In this document: in pieces, positions 24,993-32,994 of the stretch
Layout: the number at the start of each line of letters is the position of its first letter
Position numbering within the stretch: the stretch's first letter is position 1
Assembly: GCA_964555285.1 (NCBI GenBank)
Contig: CAZKRM010000005.1
Span: 1 to 64,000 of the forward strand
DNA length: 64,000 nt
Source: JBBIQV01 sp964555285
GTDB taxonomy: Bacteria; Nitrospirota; Nitrospiria; Nitrospirales; Nitrospiraceae
Direction: 5' to 3'
Notes under the pieces: generated by a model
The model's input: the letters and a program-made list of their open reading frames with translations, nothing else
What the model was told of the DNA's origin: nothing
Databases searched by the model: none
Position numbers and translations under genes: made by a program

Positions 24993-26306
24993 TCACCCGC
25001 TCCGACCTCTGAGCCGTCCCTTCGCGAGGAACCCTTCATAATTGCGCATGAGCATGTGCGACTCGATCTGCTGAGCCGTATCCAGCCCAACGCCGATCAC
25101 GATCAGCAACGAAGTTCCTCCGAAATAGAACGGCACATTCAGCTTATAAATAAGGAACTCCGGGATGACACACACCACTGCCAGATACATGGCACCCACG
25201 AAGGTAATCCGCGTGAGCACCTTATAGATATAGTCCGAGGTCCGTTGGCCAGGCCTGATGCCGGGAATGAACCCTCCATACTTCTTCATGTTGTCGGCCA
25301 TGTCGACCGGATTGAGGACGACGGCCGTGTAAAAGAAACAAAAGAACACGATCAAGCTGATGTACAAGAGGGTGTACAGCACCGAGCCTGGAGCCAGTTG
25401 CGCTCCGATCGCTTTCACCCAGGGAGTTTCAAAAAACCCCGCGATTGTTGCCGGAAACGCAATGATCGAGGACGCGAAAATCGGCGGGATCACGCCCGCG
25501 GTGTTGATCTTCAGAGGGATGTGGGTACTCTGCCCGCCATACACCCGCCGTCCGATCACGCGCTTCGCATACTGAACCGCAATCTTCCGACGCCCGCTTT
25601 CCAAAAACACGATCGCCGCAACCACCGCGATCATGACCAGGGCCAGCACAATCAACAGGACGAAGCTCAACTGCCCAACCTTATACAGATCGAACGTCTG
25701 AGCCACTGCGCTAGGCAGCCGAGCGACGATTCCGGAAAAGATGATCAGCGAGATGCCGTTTCCGATACCCCGTTCCGTGATCTGCTCGCCCAGCCACATC
25801 AGGAAGCCGGTCCCGGCCGTGAGCGTGATCACGGTCATCATCCGAAAGCTCCACCCCGGCGTCAGGACGAACGCGCCCTGGTTCATGCCTTCCAGGCCGA
25901 CCGCGATCCCAAATCCCTGGATGAGCGCAATTCCAATGGTTCCAAATCGGGTATATTGAATAATCTTTTTCCGTCCCCGTTCACCCTCCTTGGCCAATTT
26001 CGAGAGGTGGGGGATCACCACCGTCAACAACTGGAGAATGATCGATGCGCTGATGTAGGGCATGATCCCCAGCGCAAAGATCGTGAGTCGCGACAGCGAG
26101 CCCCCGGAAAAGATATCTAAGAACCCGAGCAACGCGCCGCCTTGCTTTTGCAGAAACTCAGAGAGCGCGTCGCCGTTAATGCCCGGCGTCGGGATATGCG
26201 CCCCGACCCGGTACACCACGAGCATCCCTAGCGTAAAGAGAATCCTGACACGGAGCTCGGGAATCTTGAAGACGTTCTGAAAACTGGTCAGGAGTCGCTC
26301 AAACAC
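24993..26306 (-). CDS. secY: Protein translocase subunit SecY
   Basis: SecY forms the protein-conducting channel in the inner membrane with SecE and SecG. About ten hydrophobic segments can be counted. Characteristic stretches are the plug-region GALLGFLDIFSGGSLSRLTI, LGIMPYISASIILQLL, GERGRKKIIQYTRFGTI and the cytosolic loop FIPGIRPGQRTSDYI. The length of 437 is normal. It overlaps rplO by 8 nt at its start, as is common in spc operons; secE is present at 51746. Confidence 0.97.
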   Translation of the reverse strand: MFERLLTSFQNVFKIPELRVRILFTLGMLVVYRVGAHIPTPGINGDALSEFLQKQGGALLGFLDIFSGGSLSRLTIFALGIMPYISASIILQLLTVVIPHLSKLAKEGERGRKKIIQYTRFGTIGIALIQGFGIAVGLEGMNQGAFVLTPGWSFRMMTVITLTAGTGFLMWLGEQITERGIGNGISLIIFSGIVARLPSAVAQTFDLYKVGQLSFVLLIVLALVMIAVVAAIVFLESGRRKIAVQYAKRVIGRRVYGGQSTHIPLKINTAGVIPPIFASSIIAFPATIAGFFETPWVKAIGAQLAPGSVLYTLLYISLIVFFCFFYTAVVLNPVDMADNMKKYGGFIPGIRPGQRTSDYIYKVLTRITFVGAMYLAVVCVIPEFLIYKLNVPFYFGGTSLLIVIGVGLDTAQQIESHMLMRNYEGFLAKGRLRGRSG

Positions 26307-26745
26307 TGCGAATGACCTCGGCTCTCCCTCCAGCTGCCTGAATCTTCGTCTCCGCAGACTTGCTGAACTTGTGTGCCTGGATCACGACGGCCCGCTTCAA
26401 CTCTCCCGAGCCGAGGACTTTGACCGGCTGTCGGTCTCGCTTAATCAAGCCGGCCTCGACCAAGACCGCCGGCGTGATCGGATCGCTGGGCAGCCCAGCC
26501 AGACTCTTGAGATTCACGATGCTGTATTCGATCCGAAACGGGTTCCGGAACCCGAACTTAGGGAGGCGCCTGATGAGGGGCATCTGTCCGCCCTCGAACC
26601 CAGGACGCTTGCCACCACCGGATCGGGCCAGCAATCCCTTATGCCCCTTGGTCGAAGTTTTCCCATGCCCCGATCCGGGCCCTCGACCGATCCGCTTTCT
26701 TTTTTTCTTGGCCCCCGGCTGGGGGGCCAGTTCATGCATTTTCAT
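26299..26745 (-). CDS. rplO: 50S ribosomal protein L15
   Basis: L15 binds 23S rRNA late in assembly through its long basic N-terminal extension. It shows KKKRKRIGRGPGSGHGKTST, KGHKGLLARSGGGKRPGFEG and the C-terminal KVLGSGELKRAVVIQAHKFS. The length of 148 is typical. It overlaps both neighbours (rpmD by 4 nt, secY by 8 nt). Confidence 0.97.
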   Translation of the reverse strand: MKMHELAPQPGAKKKRKRIGRGPGSGHGKTSTKGHKGLLARSGGGKRPGFEGGQMPLIRRLPKFGFRNPFRIEYSIVNLKSLAGLPSDPITPAVLVEAGLIKRDRQPVKVLGSGELKRAVVIQAHKFSKSAETKIQAAGGRAEVIRSV

Positions 26746-26951
26746 TGTGGCTGCACTTCCAGCAAATAGATGACCTTCTCGACCATCCCCCTCACTTGCG
26801 GAGTATCGGGACGAACGACTGATTGGCTCACCTTCCTCAACCCCAACCCCCGCAGCACGAGGCGATGGCGTTGAGGCGTCCCAATCGGGCTCCGCTTCAG
26901 CGTGATCCGAAGTCCCTGCCCCGGCTTGTGTGTATGTTCAGCTGTGCTCAT
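26742..26951 (-). CDS. rpmD: 50S ribosomal protein L30
   Basis: The 69 residues contain LRITLKRSPIGTPQRHRLVL, GLGLRKVSQSVVRPDTPQVR and GMVEKVIYLLEV, the whole of the short bacterial L30 fold, preceded by an 11-residue extension. It lies between rpsE and rplO and overlaps each by 4 nt, so translation of the three is coupled. Confidence 0.95.
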   Translation of the reverse strand: MSTAEHTHKPGQGLRITLKRSPIGTPQRHRLVLRGLGLRKVSQSVVRPDTPQVRGMVEKVIYLLEVQPQ

Positions 26952-27460
26952 TGACCTACGCTCTCCGTTGCGCTTCCGCCCCCCACCCCGCGCCGAATCC
27001 GCAACACCTCGTCTAGATTTCGGAGTTGGGCGAGGCCTGCCAGCGTGGCCCGCACGGTATTAAACGGATTCCCCCGACCCAGGGTTTTGGCGATCACATT
27101 GTGCGCCCCGACGAGTTCCACAACAGCCCGCACGGCTCCACCGGCGATGATGCCCGTTCCTTGAGACGCAGGTTTCAACAGCACATGCTCCGCACCAAAG
27201 AGTCCGTGGACTTCATGAGGAATCGTCCCGTCTTTCAGCGGCACGTAGACGAGATGCTTCTTCGCCTGTTCCACCGCTTTGGAAATGGCCACTGGCACCT
27301 CAGCCGCCTTCCCTTTGCCGATCCCCACCCAACCGTGACCGTCTCCGACCACGACCAGTGCACAGAAATTGAATCGCTTGCCGCCCTTCACGACCTTCGC
27401 AACTCGGTTGATGAAGACGACCTTATCCTTCAAGCTCAGTTCATCGGCATTGACTCGCAC
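26948..27460 (-). CDS. rpsE: 30S ribosomal protein S5
   Basis: S5 helps decoding fidelity at the mRNA entry side of the 30S subunit. Visible motifs are LKDKVVFINRVAKVVKGGKR, FNFCALVVVGDGHGWVGIGK (double-stranded-RNA-binding-like fold), and GTGIIAGGAVRAVVELVGAH with NVIAKTLGRGNPFN in the second domain. The length of 170 is usual. It lies 27 nt after rplR. Confidence 0.97.
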   Translation of the reverse strand: MRVNADELSLKDKVVFINRVAKVVKGGKRFNFCALVVVGDGHGWVGIGKGKAAEVPVAISKAVEQAKKHLVYVPLKDGTIPHEVHGLFGAEHVLLKPASQGTGIIAGGAVRAVVELVGAHNVIAKTLGRGNPFNTVRATLAGLAQLRNLDEVLRIRRGVGGGSATESVGQ

Positions 27461-27487
27461 GCAATCATTCTCCTCTTATGGCCCGAC

Positions 27488-27853
27488 TCAAAATTGGAGC
27501 CCGTTTTCACGGGACGCTTCCGCCAACGCCTTGATCCGGCCGTGATAGAGGTGCCCTCCGCGGTCGAATACCACAGCCTGCACCTTAGCTGCCCTGGCAC
27601 GCTCGGCCAGGAGCTTGCCCACCGCTTTGGCGGCGTTGATGGTCCCGCCCGATTTCAGCGACGTCCGCAACGTCTGATCCAGTGTCGAGGCGGCCGCCAG
27701 CGTCGCGCCCTTCACGTCATCGATAATCTGCGCATAGATATGCGTCCGACTACGGAAGACGTTCAACCTCGGTCGTTCCGGCGTACCAAATATCCGCCGG
27801 CGAACCCGCCGCTTCCGTCGCTGCAGTTGACGCGCCTTTTGAGCACTATTCAT
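27488..27853 (-). CDS. rplR: 50S ribosomal protein L18
   Basis: L18 binds 5S rRNA and attaches it to the large subunit. It has the basic start RQLQRRKRRVRRRIFGTPER, then PRLNVFRSRTHIYAQIIDD and VVFDRGGHLYHGRIKALAEA. The length of 121 matches the family. The gene follows rplF by 9 nt. Confidence 0.97.
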   Translation of the reverse strand: MNSAQKARQLQRRKRRVRRRIFGTPERPRLNVFRSRTHIYAQIIDDVKGATLAAASTLDQTLRTSLKSGGTINAAKAVGKLLAERARAAKVQAVVFDRGGHLYHGRIKALAEASRENGLQF

Positions 27854-27862
27854 TGCCGTCCC

Positions 27863-28399
27863 CTACTTCCCTGTCTTTCCTTCTTTCTTTCTCAGGACCT
27901 CACCGACGTACCGAATCCCCTTTTGCTTGTAGACGTCCGGCGGCTTGATCGCACGAAGGTCGGCCGCCACTTGCCCGACCACCCGCTTGTCTGCCCCGCG
28001 GATCGTAATCAAGGTCTGCTTGTCCACTTTGACTTCGATGCCCTGAGGGATATTGAAGGTGACGGGATTGATATATCCGACGTTGAAGCTCATGACTCGG
28101 CCCTGAACCTGCGCCTTGTAGCCGACACCGGTGATCTCCAGGGACCGCTCATACCCCTTGGTCACGCCATGAACCATATTATTGAGCTCCGCGCGGACCA
28201 ACCCGTGCAGCGCCCGCACCTTCCGATCGTCACCAGACCGGGACACTTGGACGTGACCGTTGTCGATGGCCACGCTGATCCCTGCGACAACCGGCCAATC
28301 CAACTTTCCCAACGGCCCCTTGACCGACACGAGCCGGTCGGCAACCTTGACCTCAACTCCGCTGGGAATCGCAATGGGCTTTCGTCCTATGCGCGACAT
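27863..28399 (-). CDS. rplF: 50S ribosomal protein L6
   Basis: L6 stabilises the base of the L7/L12 stalk region. I take ATG 28399, behind GAGGA, because MSRIGRKPIAIPSGVEVKVA is the standard L6 N-terminus; upstream in-frame codons belong to the intergenic gap. The C-terminal signature PPDVYKQKGIRYVGEVLRKK is present. The length of 178 is typical. It lies 69 nt after rpsH. Confidence 0.96.
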   Translation of the reverse strand: MSRIGRKPIAIPSGVEVKVADRLVSVKGPLGKLDWPVVAGISVAIDNGHVQVSRSGDDRKVRALHGLVRAELNNMVHGVTKGYERSLEITGVGYKAQVQGRVMSFNVGYINPVTFNIPQGIEVKVDKQTLITIRGADKRVVGQVAADLRAIKPPDVYKQKGIRYVGEVLRKKEGKTGK

Positions 28400-28468
28400 G
28401 ATTCCTCGACTCCTGAACCGATCCTGTAACGTAACCCCTGCCGGCAATCGCCGCCATAACGGCCGACC

Positions 28469-28864
28469 CTACCACACCGTGCAGAGCAACTCACCGCCTA
28501 AGCGAGCCCGCCGCGAGTCCTGATCCGTCATGAGACCTTTCGACGTAGACAGGATAGAGAGCCCGATCCCGTTCTGAACCTTCGGCACATCTTGGCTTCC
28601 AACATACACCCGACGACCCGGTTTGCTGATACGCCGCATGCCGGTGATCATGGGCCGATCTTCTCCGATGTATCGGAGTTGCACGCGCAAGACTGGGTGG
28701 CCGTCGTCGACACCCTCTTCAATCCCGTGAATGTACCCCTCGGCTTGCAAAATTTGCAGAATATTGCGCTTCAGCTTTGACGCGGGAACGGACACCACGT
28801 CATGGCGTCGTCGCGCCGCGTTCTGCAGTCGAATCAAAAGATCAGCAATGGGATCAGTCACCAT
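28469..28864 (-). CDS. rpsH: 30S ribosomal protein S8
   Basis: S8 binds the central domain of 16S rRNA and in E. coli represses the spc operon. The sequence DPIADLLIRLQNAARRRHDV and the ending STSKGLMTDQDSRRARLGGE with LLCTVW are the family start and end. The length of 131 is standard. It lies 72 nt after rpsN. Confidence 0.97.
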   Translation of the reverse strand: MVTDPIADLLIRLQNAARRRHDVVSVPASKLKRNILQILQAEGYIHGIEEGVDDGHPVLRVQLRYIGEDRPMITGMRRISKPGRRVYVGSQDVPKVQNGIGLSILSTSKGLMTDQDSRRARLGGELLCTVW

Positions 28865-28936
28865 ACCTGCCTCTCACAACCTCGTAGATCGAACGTGAGA
28901 CCGACATACACGAGCACAACCGAGTTCAGCCAAACC

Positions 28937-29122
28937 CTACCAGCTGGACTTCCGCACTCCAGGGATCTCCCCGCGAAGGCTCAGGAAACGGAAACAGATC
29001 CTGCACATGCGGAAGCGTCGCAGGAATCCCCGTACCCGCCCGCACAGCGGACAGCGATTGTACTGTCTGGCTGAGAACTTCTGTTTTGCCGCTACCTTGT
29101 TTCGTAGTGCTAACCTCGACAC
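28937..29122 (-). CDS. rpsN: 30S ribosomal protein S14, zinc type (type Z)
   Basis: The short 61-residue S14 has CPLCGRVRGFLRRFRMCRIC, giving the two CxxC pairs of the zinc-binding form used by many bacteria when zinc is sufficient. The end RFLSLRGEIPGVRKSSW is the conserved C-terminus. It lies in the 30S head near S3 and S10. It sits between rplE (52 nt) and rpsH in the spc order. Confidence 0.96.
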   Translation of the reverse strand: MSRLALRNKVAAKQKFSARQYNRCPLCGRVRGFLRRFRMCRICFRFLSLRGEIPGVRKSSW

Positions 29123-29174
29123 GCGTACTCCTTCTTCGTCACGTACCGCCGACTCAGGCGAACCACCCCCTGCC

Positions 29175-29831
29175 TTACGCCCTGAACGGCATGCCTAGAT
29201 GCTTCAGCAACGCCTTTCCCTCGTCATTCGTCCGTGCGGTGGTCACGATCGTGATATCCATTCCGTGAATCGAGGCCACGCTATCGTACTCGATTTCAGG
29301 AAAGATCAACTGCTCCTTCAACCCCAACGTATAGTTGCCGCGTCCATCGAAGGCTTTCGGAGACACCCCGCGAAAATCGCGGATACGAGGCAACGCAGTG
29401 CTCACGAGTCGATCGAAAAACTCGTACATCCTCCGGCTGCGCAAAGTCACCTTGGCACCGATGGGCATACCCTGCCGCAACTTGAATCCGGCGATCGCCT
29501 TCTTCGCCTTTGTGACGATCGGACGTTGACCGGTAATGGTGCCCAGCTCGGAGGCGGCGCTTTCGAGCAATTTCACGTTCTGAATCGCTTCGCCCATCCC
29601 GACATTCAGCACGATGCAGTGCAACCTCGGCACTTGCATCGGATTCTTGTACCCGAACTCTTTCATCAGCACGGGCACGACCGTCTCCCGATACATTTCC
29701 CGGAGGCGAGGCTGGACAGACGCTTCACTCGCCGACTCTTCTACAGACGCTTCGGGAGCTGCGGCTTCCTTCTTCGCAGATGCTTTCTTCTCGCCACCCT
29801 TCCCACCGCGCCCTTTTTCAACTTTGGCCAT
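29175..29831 (-). CDS. rplE: 50S ribosomal protein L5 with N-terminal extension
   Basis: The L5 core begins near residue 40 (PRLREMYRETVVPVLMKEFG) and includes VPRLHCIVLNVGMGEA, RMYEFFDRLVSTALPRIRDF and the ending TIVTTARTNDEGKALLKHLG. L5 binds 5S rRNA and contacts P-site tRNA. The first 39 residues are an added Lys/Gly/Ala/Glu-rich low-complexity segment (KVEKGRGGKGGEKKASAKKE onward). ATG 29831 has the MAKVEK start expected of such proteins; no alternative ATG with a ribosome site was seen at the core start. Confidence 0.95.
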   Translation of the reverse strand: MAKVEKGRGGKGGEKKASAKKEAAAPEASVEESASEASVQPRLREMYRETVVPVLMKEFGYKNPMQVPRLHCIVLNVGMGEAIQNVKLLESAASELGTITGQRPIVTKAKKAIAGFKLRQGMPIGAKVTLRSRRMYEFFDRLVSTALPRIRDFRGVSPKAFDGRGNYTLGLKEQLIFPEIEYDSVASIHGMDITIVTTARTNDEGKALLKHLGMPFRA

Positions 29832-29849
29832 GTCAACAATCCCTCGACC

Positions 29850-30191
29850 CTATTCGACGAGTTCCTTCGATTTCTTACTGAACCGCGCGAGCCGGCCATC
29901 CTCCACACGCCGGACCCCGAGCCGGGTCGGCTTCTTCGTCACCGGACACAAGAACATAACATTGGACAGGGCGAGCGGCGCCTCCCGCTCAATGATGCCG
30001 CCCTGCTTCACTTTCTGGTTCGGCTTCGTGTGGCGCTTCATGACGTTGAGCTTCTCAACAACAACTTTTCCTTCGGCCGGATTGACGGACAGCACCTTGC
30101 CGGATTTGCCGCGCTCGCGCCCGGCAATGACCACCACGGTATCGCCCTTGCGAATCTTGCTCTTATGCATCGCCTGCAGGTTCACGCTCAC
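29850..30191 (-). CDS. rplX: 50S ribosomal protein L24
   Basis: L24 is an early 23S rRNA-binding assembly initiator with a KOW motif. The KOW sequence KSKIRKGDTVVVIAGRERGK is near the start, followed by VEKLNVMKRHTKPNQKVKQG and LALSNVMFLCPVTKKPTRLG. An internal ATG at residue 8 (MHKSKIRKG) is an alternative start. The length of 113 is slightly long. It lies 11 nt after rplN. Confidence 0.95.
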   Translation of the reverse strand: MSVNLQAMHKSKIRKGDTVVVIAGRERGKSGKVLSVNPAEGKVVVEKLNVMKRHTKPNQKVKQGGIIEREAPLALSNVMFLCPVTKKPTRLGVRRVEDGRLARFSKKSKELVE

Positions 30192-30202
30192 CCCACCATC
30201 GC

Positions 30203-30571
30203 TTAAAGCACTTCAGGAGCCAGAGAGATGATCTTCATGAACTTCTTCCACCGCAACTCGCGCGCGACCGGACCGAAGATACGGGTGCCGATCGGTTCTC
30301 CTTGCGCATTGATCAAGACGCAGGCGTTGCGATCGAACTTGATATACGAACCGTCGTCACGCCGGACGCCTTTGGTCGTGCGGACGATCACTGCCCGGCT
30401 GACATCCCCCTTCTTGACCGTCGCTTGAGGGATCGCTTCCTTCACGGCCACCACGACAACATCGCCTAACGACCCATAGCGTCGTCCCGATCCGCCGAGG
30501 ACATGGAAGCACATCACCTGCTTCGCACCGGAGTTATCCGCCACATCCATCCAGGTATAGTCTTGAATCAT
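30203..30571 (-). CDS. rplN: 50S ribosomal protein L14
   Basis: L14 lies at the interface of the subunits and contacts L19. MIQDYTWMDVADNSGAKQVM, VVVAVKEAIPQATVKKGDVS and FDRNACVLINAQGEPIGTRI, then FGPVARELR, span the entire family. The length of 122 is exact for the family. Confidence 0.98.
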   Translation of the reverse strand: MIQDYTWMDVADNSGAKQVMCFHVLGGSGRRYGSLGDVVVVAVKEAIPQATVKKGDVSRAVIVRTTKGVRRDDGSYIKFDRNACVLINAQGEPIGTRIFGPVARELRWKKFMKIISLAPEVL

Positions 30572-30642
30572 ACTCTGTTACCGATCTTTCTCCGGTCAGT
30601 CCGTCGGCCGTCCAGGCCACGTGGCACGACACAACACGTGCG

Positions 30643-30909
30643 TTAGCTTGCCCGACCCTTCTCCAGAATTTCAACCACCCGGAAGTGCTTCTGCTTGCTG
30701 ATGGGTCGCGTTTCGATCATCCGCACCCGATCCCCAACCTTGCACCCGTTCTGCTCATCGTGCGCCTTCAGCTTCGTCACGCGCCGCAGCACCTTCCGAT
30801 ACATCGGATGGATCACCGAACGTTCGACCTCTACCACGACGGTTTTATTCATCTTGTCGCTCACGACCAGCCCGACCCACTCGCGCCGCTTCTTTTCGCC
30901 TTCGGCCAT
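30643..30909 (-). CDS. rpsQ: 30S ribosomal protein S17
   Basis: S17 is an OB-fold protein that binds the 5' domain of 16S rRNA. REWVGLVVSDKMNKTVVVEV and HDEQNGCKVGDRVRMIETRP with ISKQKHFRVVEILEKG cover the fold. I favour ATG 30909 (MAEGEKKRRE) because GAGG lies 4 nt upstream. An ATG three codons earlier (30918), which overlaps the rpmC stop as ATGA, is possible. A 70-nt gap with a small GGCC-based hairpin follows. Confidence 0.93.
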   Translation of the reverse strand: MAEGEKKRREWVGLVVSDKMNKTVVVEVERSVIHPMYRKVLRRVTKLKAHDEQNGCKVGDRVRMIETRPISKQKHFRVVEILEKGRAS

Positions 30910-30914
30910 GATCC

Positions 30915-31136
30915 TCATCCCTTGCTTTGAGACGCCGAACCGACCGCTGCAAGTTCGACCTGCCGCAGAATAGTCTTGACCTGGGCGAGGTCGCGCTTGG
31001 CCTTGCGAATCTGCATCGGATTCTCCAGACGTCCGGTTCCCAGCTGGAACCGAAGATTAAAGAGTTCCTGCTTGAGCTGGCTTGCTTTTTCCGCCAACTC
31101 CGGCGCCGTCAATTGTCTCAACTCTTTCAGATCCAT
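30915..31136 (-). CDS. rpmC: 50S ribosomal protein L29
   Basis: L29 lies at the peptide exit and helps bind trigger factor. The two-helix protein reads MDLKELRQLTAPELAEKASQ, LKQELFNLRFQLGTGRLENP and MQIRKAKRDLAQVKTIL. The length of 73 is normal. It lies 35 nt after rplP and touches rpsQ. Confidence 0.96.
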   Translation of the reverse strand: MDLKELRQLTAPELAEKASQLKQELFNLRFQLGTGRLENPMQIRKAKRDLAQVKTILRQVELAAVGSASQSKG

Positions 31137-31171
31137 ACTCGTATCTCAACCCCGCGTAGCGTTTCTAGAAT

Positions 31172-31585
31172 CTAGAACTCGCCGCGTGCCACAAACCTGG
31201 TTGCAACGGGCAACTTGTGCGATGCCAACCTGAATGCTTCCTTGGCAATCTCTGGGGTAACTCCATCCATCTCATAGAGAATGCGGCCCGGCTTGACAAC
31301 CGCTACCCAATACTCAGGATTCCCCTTCCCTTTACCCATGCGCGTTTCAGCCGGCTTCTTCGTGATCGGCTTATCCGGGAAAATTCTCGTCCAGACCTGC
31401 CCGCCACGCTTGACGTAGCGCGTGATCGCGATCCGAGCCGCTTCGATCTGCCGGCTCGTGACCCAACCCGGCTCCATCGCTTTCAACCCGAATTCGCCGA
31501 GCGTGATCTGGCCGCCACGATAGGCCTTACCACGCATCCGGCCCTTTTGCATCTTACGAAACTTGACTTTCTTCGGTGCGAGCAC
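31172..31585 (-). CDS. rplP: 50S ribosomal protein L16
   Basis: L16 is an essential organiser of the A-site region of 23S rRNA. MLAPKKVKFRKMQKGRMRGK, GEFGLKAMEPGWVTSRQIEA, ARIAITRYVKRGGQVWTRIF and PDKPITKKPAETRMGKGKG are textbook motifs. The length of 137 is exact. It lies 15 nt after rpsC. Confidence 0.98.
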   Translation of the reverse strand: MLAPKKVKFRKMQKGRMRGKAYRGGQITLGEFGLKAMEPGWVTSRQIEAARIAITRYVKRGGQVWTRIFPDKPITKKPAETRMGKGKGNPEYWVAVVKPGRILYEMDGVTPEIAKEAFRLASHKLPVATRFVARGEF

Positions 31586-31600
31586 AGCTCCCTCGTTCCT

Positions 31601-32272
31601 CTAACCAATCCGCCGTTCCAGCCCCAGCTCCGCCTTCTGATGGAGAGCCGGGAGAATTTCCCCTTTATAGATCCAGGTCTTCACCCCGATCTGTCCCATC
31701 GTCGTGTGGGCTTCCGCAAAACCGAAGTCGATCCCCGCACGGAGGGTGTGCAAGGGAACACGTCCCTCACGATACCACTCCGTTCTCGCAATTTCGGCTC
31801 CCCCCAGGCGCCCTGCCACGGTGACCCGGATGCCTTGCGCGCCGAGCCGCAGGGCCGCTGCGACACTCCGCTTCATGGCCCGCCGAAACGCCACACGCTT
31901 TTCCAACTGCGTCGCGATATTCTCGCTCACCAACTGCGCATCCAACTCCGGCTTCTTGATCTCTTTCACGGTGATGTAGACCTGACCGGCATACTCTTTC
32001 TCAATGGTCGCCTTCAGTTTGTCCACCTCGGCGCCCTTCCGCCCGATGATGATCCCTGGACGGGCCGTATGGATGATGACCCGCGTCTGGTCCCCCGACC
32101 GTTCGATTTCAACCTTCGCCACACCGGCATGGTAGAGCTTCGCTTTGACCATCCGCCGAATCTTGATGTCCTGATGCAGAAGACGGGCGTAGTCCTTCCC
32201 TGCAAACCAGCGAGAACTCCACGGCTGGTTGTAGCCGAGCCGATAACCGATTGGATGCGTCTTGTGCCCCAT
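31601..32272 (-). CDS. rpsC: 30S ribosomal protein S3
   Basis: S3 lines the mRNA entry tunnel. MGHKTHPIGYRLGYNQPWSS, the KH-domain GxxG region (RPGIIIGRKGAEVDKLKATI) and RGAEIARTEWYREG-like GGAEIARTEWYREGRVPLHT are clear. The length of 223 is normal. It lies 54 nt downstream of rplV in the S10 order. Confidence 0.97.
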   Translation of the reverse strand: MGHKTHPIGYRLGYNQPWSSRWFAGKDYARLLHQDIKIRRMVKAKLYHAGVAKVEIERSGDQTRVIIHTARPGIIIGRKGAEVDKLKATIEKEYAGQVYITVKEIKKPELDAQLVSENIATQLEKRVAFRRAMKRSVAAALRLGAQGIRVTVAGRLGGAEIARTEWYREGRVPLHTLRAGIDFGFAEAHTTMGQIGVKTWIYKGEILPALHQKAELGLERRIG

Positions 32273-32326
32273 GTTATGACTGCCTCAGAGCGCTAGAGTG
32301 AAATCCCTTGCTGGCCGCGATTACTG

Positions 32327-32680
32327 TTACTTGCCGCTCCCTACCGACGGTGCGGCCACGACGATCGTAATGTGACTGGTCCTCTTGTGGATCGAGTTGG
32401 CACGCCCCATCGACCGAGCCCTGAATCGTTTATACGTCGGACCACAATCGACGTAGGCCTTCGACACCCACATCGAGTCGCCATCGCCCATTTCCTTCTG
32501 TTCGGCATTGGCCACGGCCGAGCGCAAGATTTTCGCTACGACCTTTGCCGCATTGCGCGGTGTATGCCGCAACATGGCCAGCGCCTGAGGCACCTGTTGT
32601 CCTCGGATCAAATCGACAACCACCCTGGCCTTCCGCGGCGCCACCCGCACAAATCTCAATATTGCTTTCGCTTCAGCCAT
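32327..32680 (-). CDS. rplV: 50S ribosomal protein L22
   Basis: L22 lines the peptide exit tunnel with its long hairpin. I start at ATG 32680 because MAEAKAILRFVRVAPRKARV is the family N-terminus; the frame stays open upstream to 33073 through rpsS by chance. The hairpin and end are visible in DCGPTYKRFRARSMGRANSI and HKRTSHITIVV. The length is 117. It lies 17 nt after rpsS. Confidence 0.96.
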   Translation of the reverse strand: MAEAKAILRFVRVAPRKARVVVDLIRGQQVPQALAMLRHTPRNAAKVVAKILRSAVANAEQKEMGDGDSMWVSKAYVDCGPTYKRFRARSMGRANSIHKRTSHITIVVAAPSVGSGK

Positions 32681-32697
32681 CGGATTTTCCAATTCTG

Positions 32698-32985
32698 CTA
32701 CTTCAACGCCACAGCCTTTTCGGTCCTGGCCTGCCCATGTCCCTTGAAGAATCGCGTGGGGGCGAACTCCCCCAGTTTGTGCCCCACCATATTCTCCGTC
32801 ACGAATACAGGAATAAATTTCTTCCCGTTGTGGACTGCCAACGTATGACCGATCATGTCCGGCACGACCGTCGACCGCCGGGACCAGGTCTTGATGATCT
32901 TCCGGTCCTTCGTTTGATTCATCTGCTCCACTTTCTTGAGCAGCGGGGCATCGACAAATGGCCCCTTCGAAACCGATCTGGACAT
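32698..32985 (-). CDS. rpsS: 30S ribosomal protein S19
   Basis: S19 pairs with S13 in the 30S head. MSRSVSKGPFVDAPLLKKVE, IKTWSRRSTVVPDMIGHTLA and the ending GHKLGEFAPTRFFKGHG are the family motifs. The length of 95 is typical. It lies 9 nt after rplB. Confidence 0.98.
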   Translation of the reverse strand: MSRSVSKGPFVDAPLLKKVEQMNQTKDRKIIKTWSRRSTVVPDMIGHTLAVHNGKKFIPVFVTENMVGHKLGEFAPTRFFKGHGQARTEKAVALK

Positions 32986-32994
32986 ACCTGGCTC

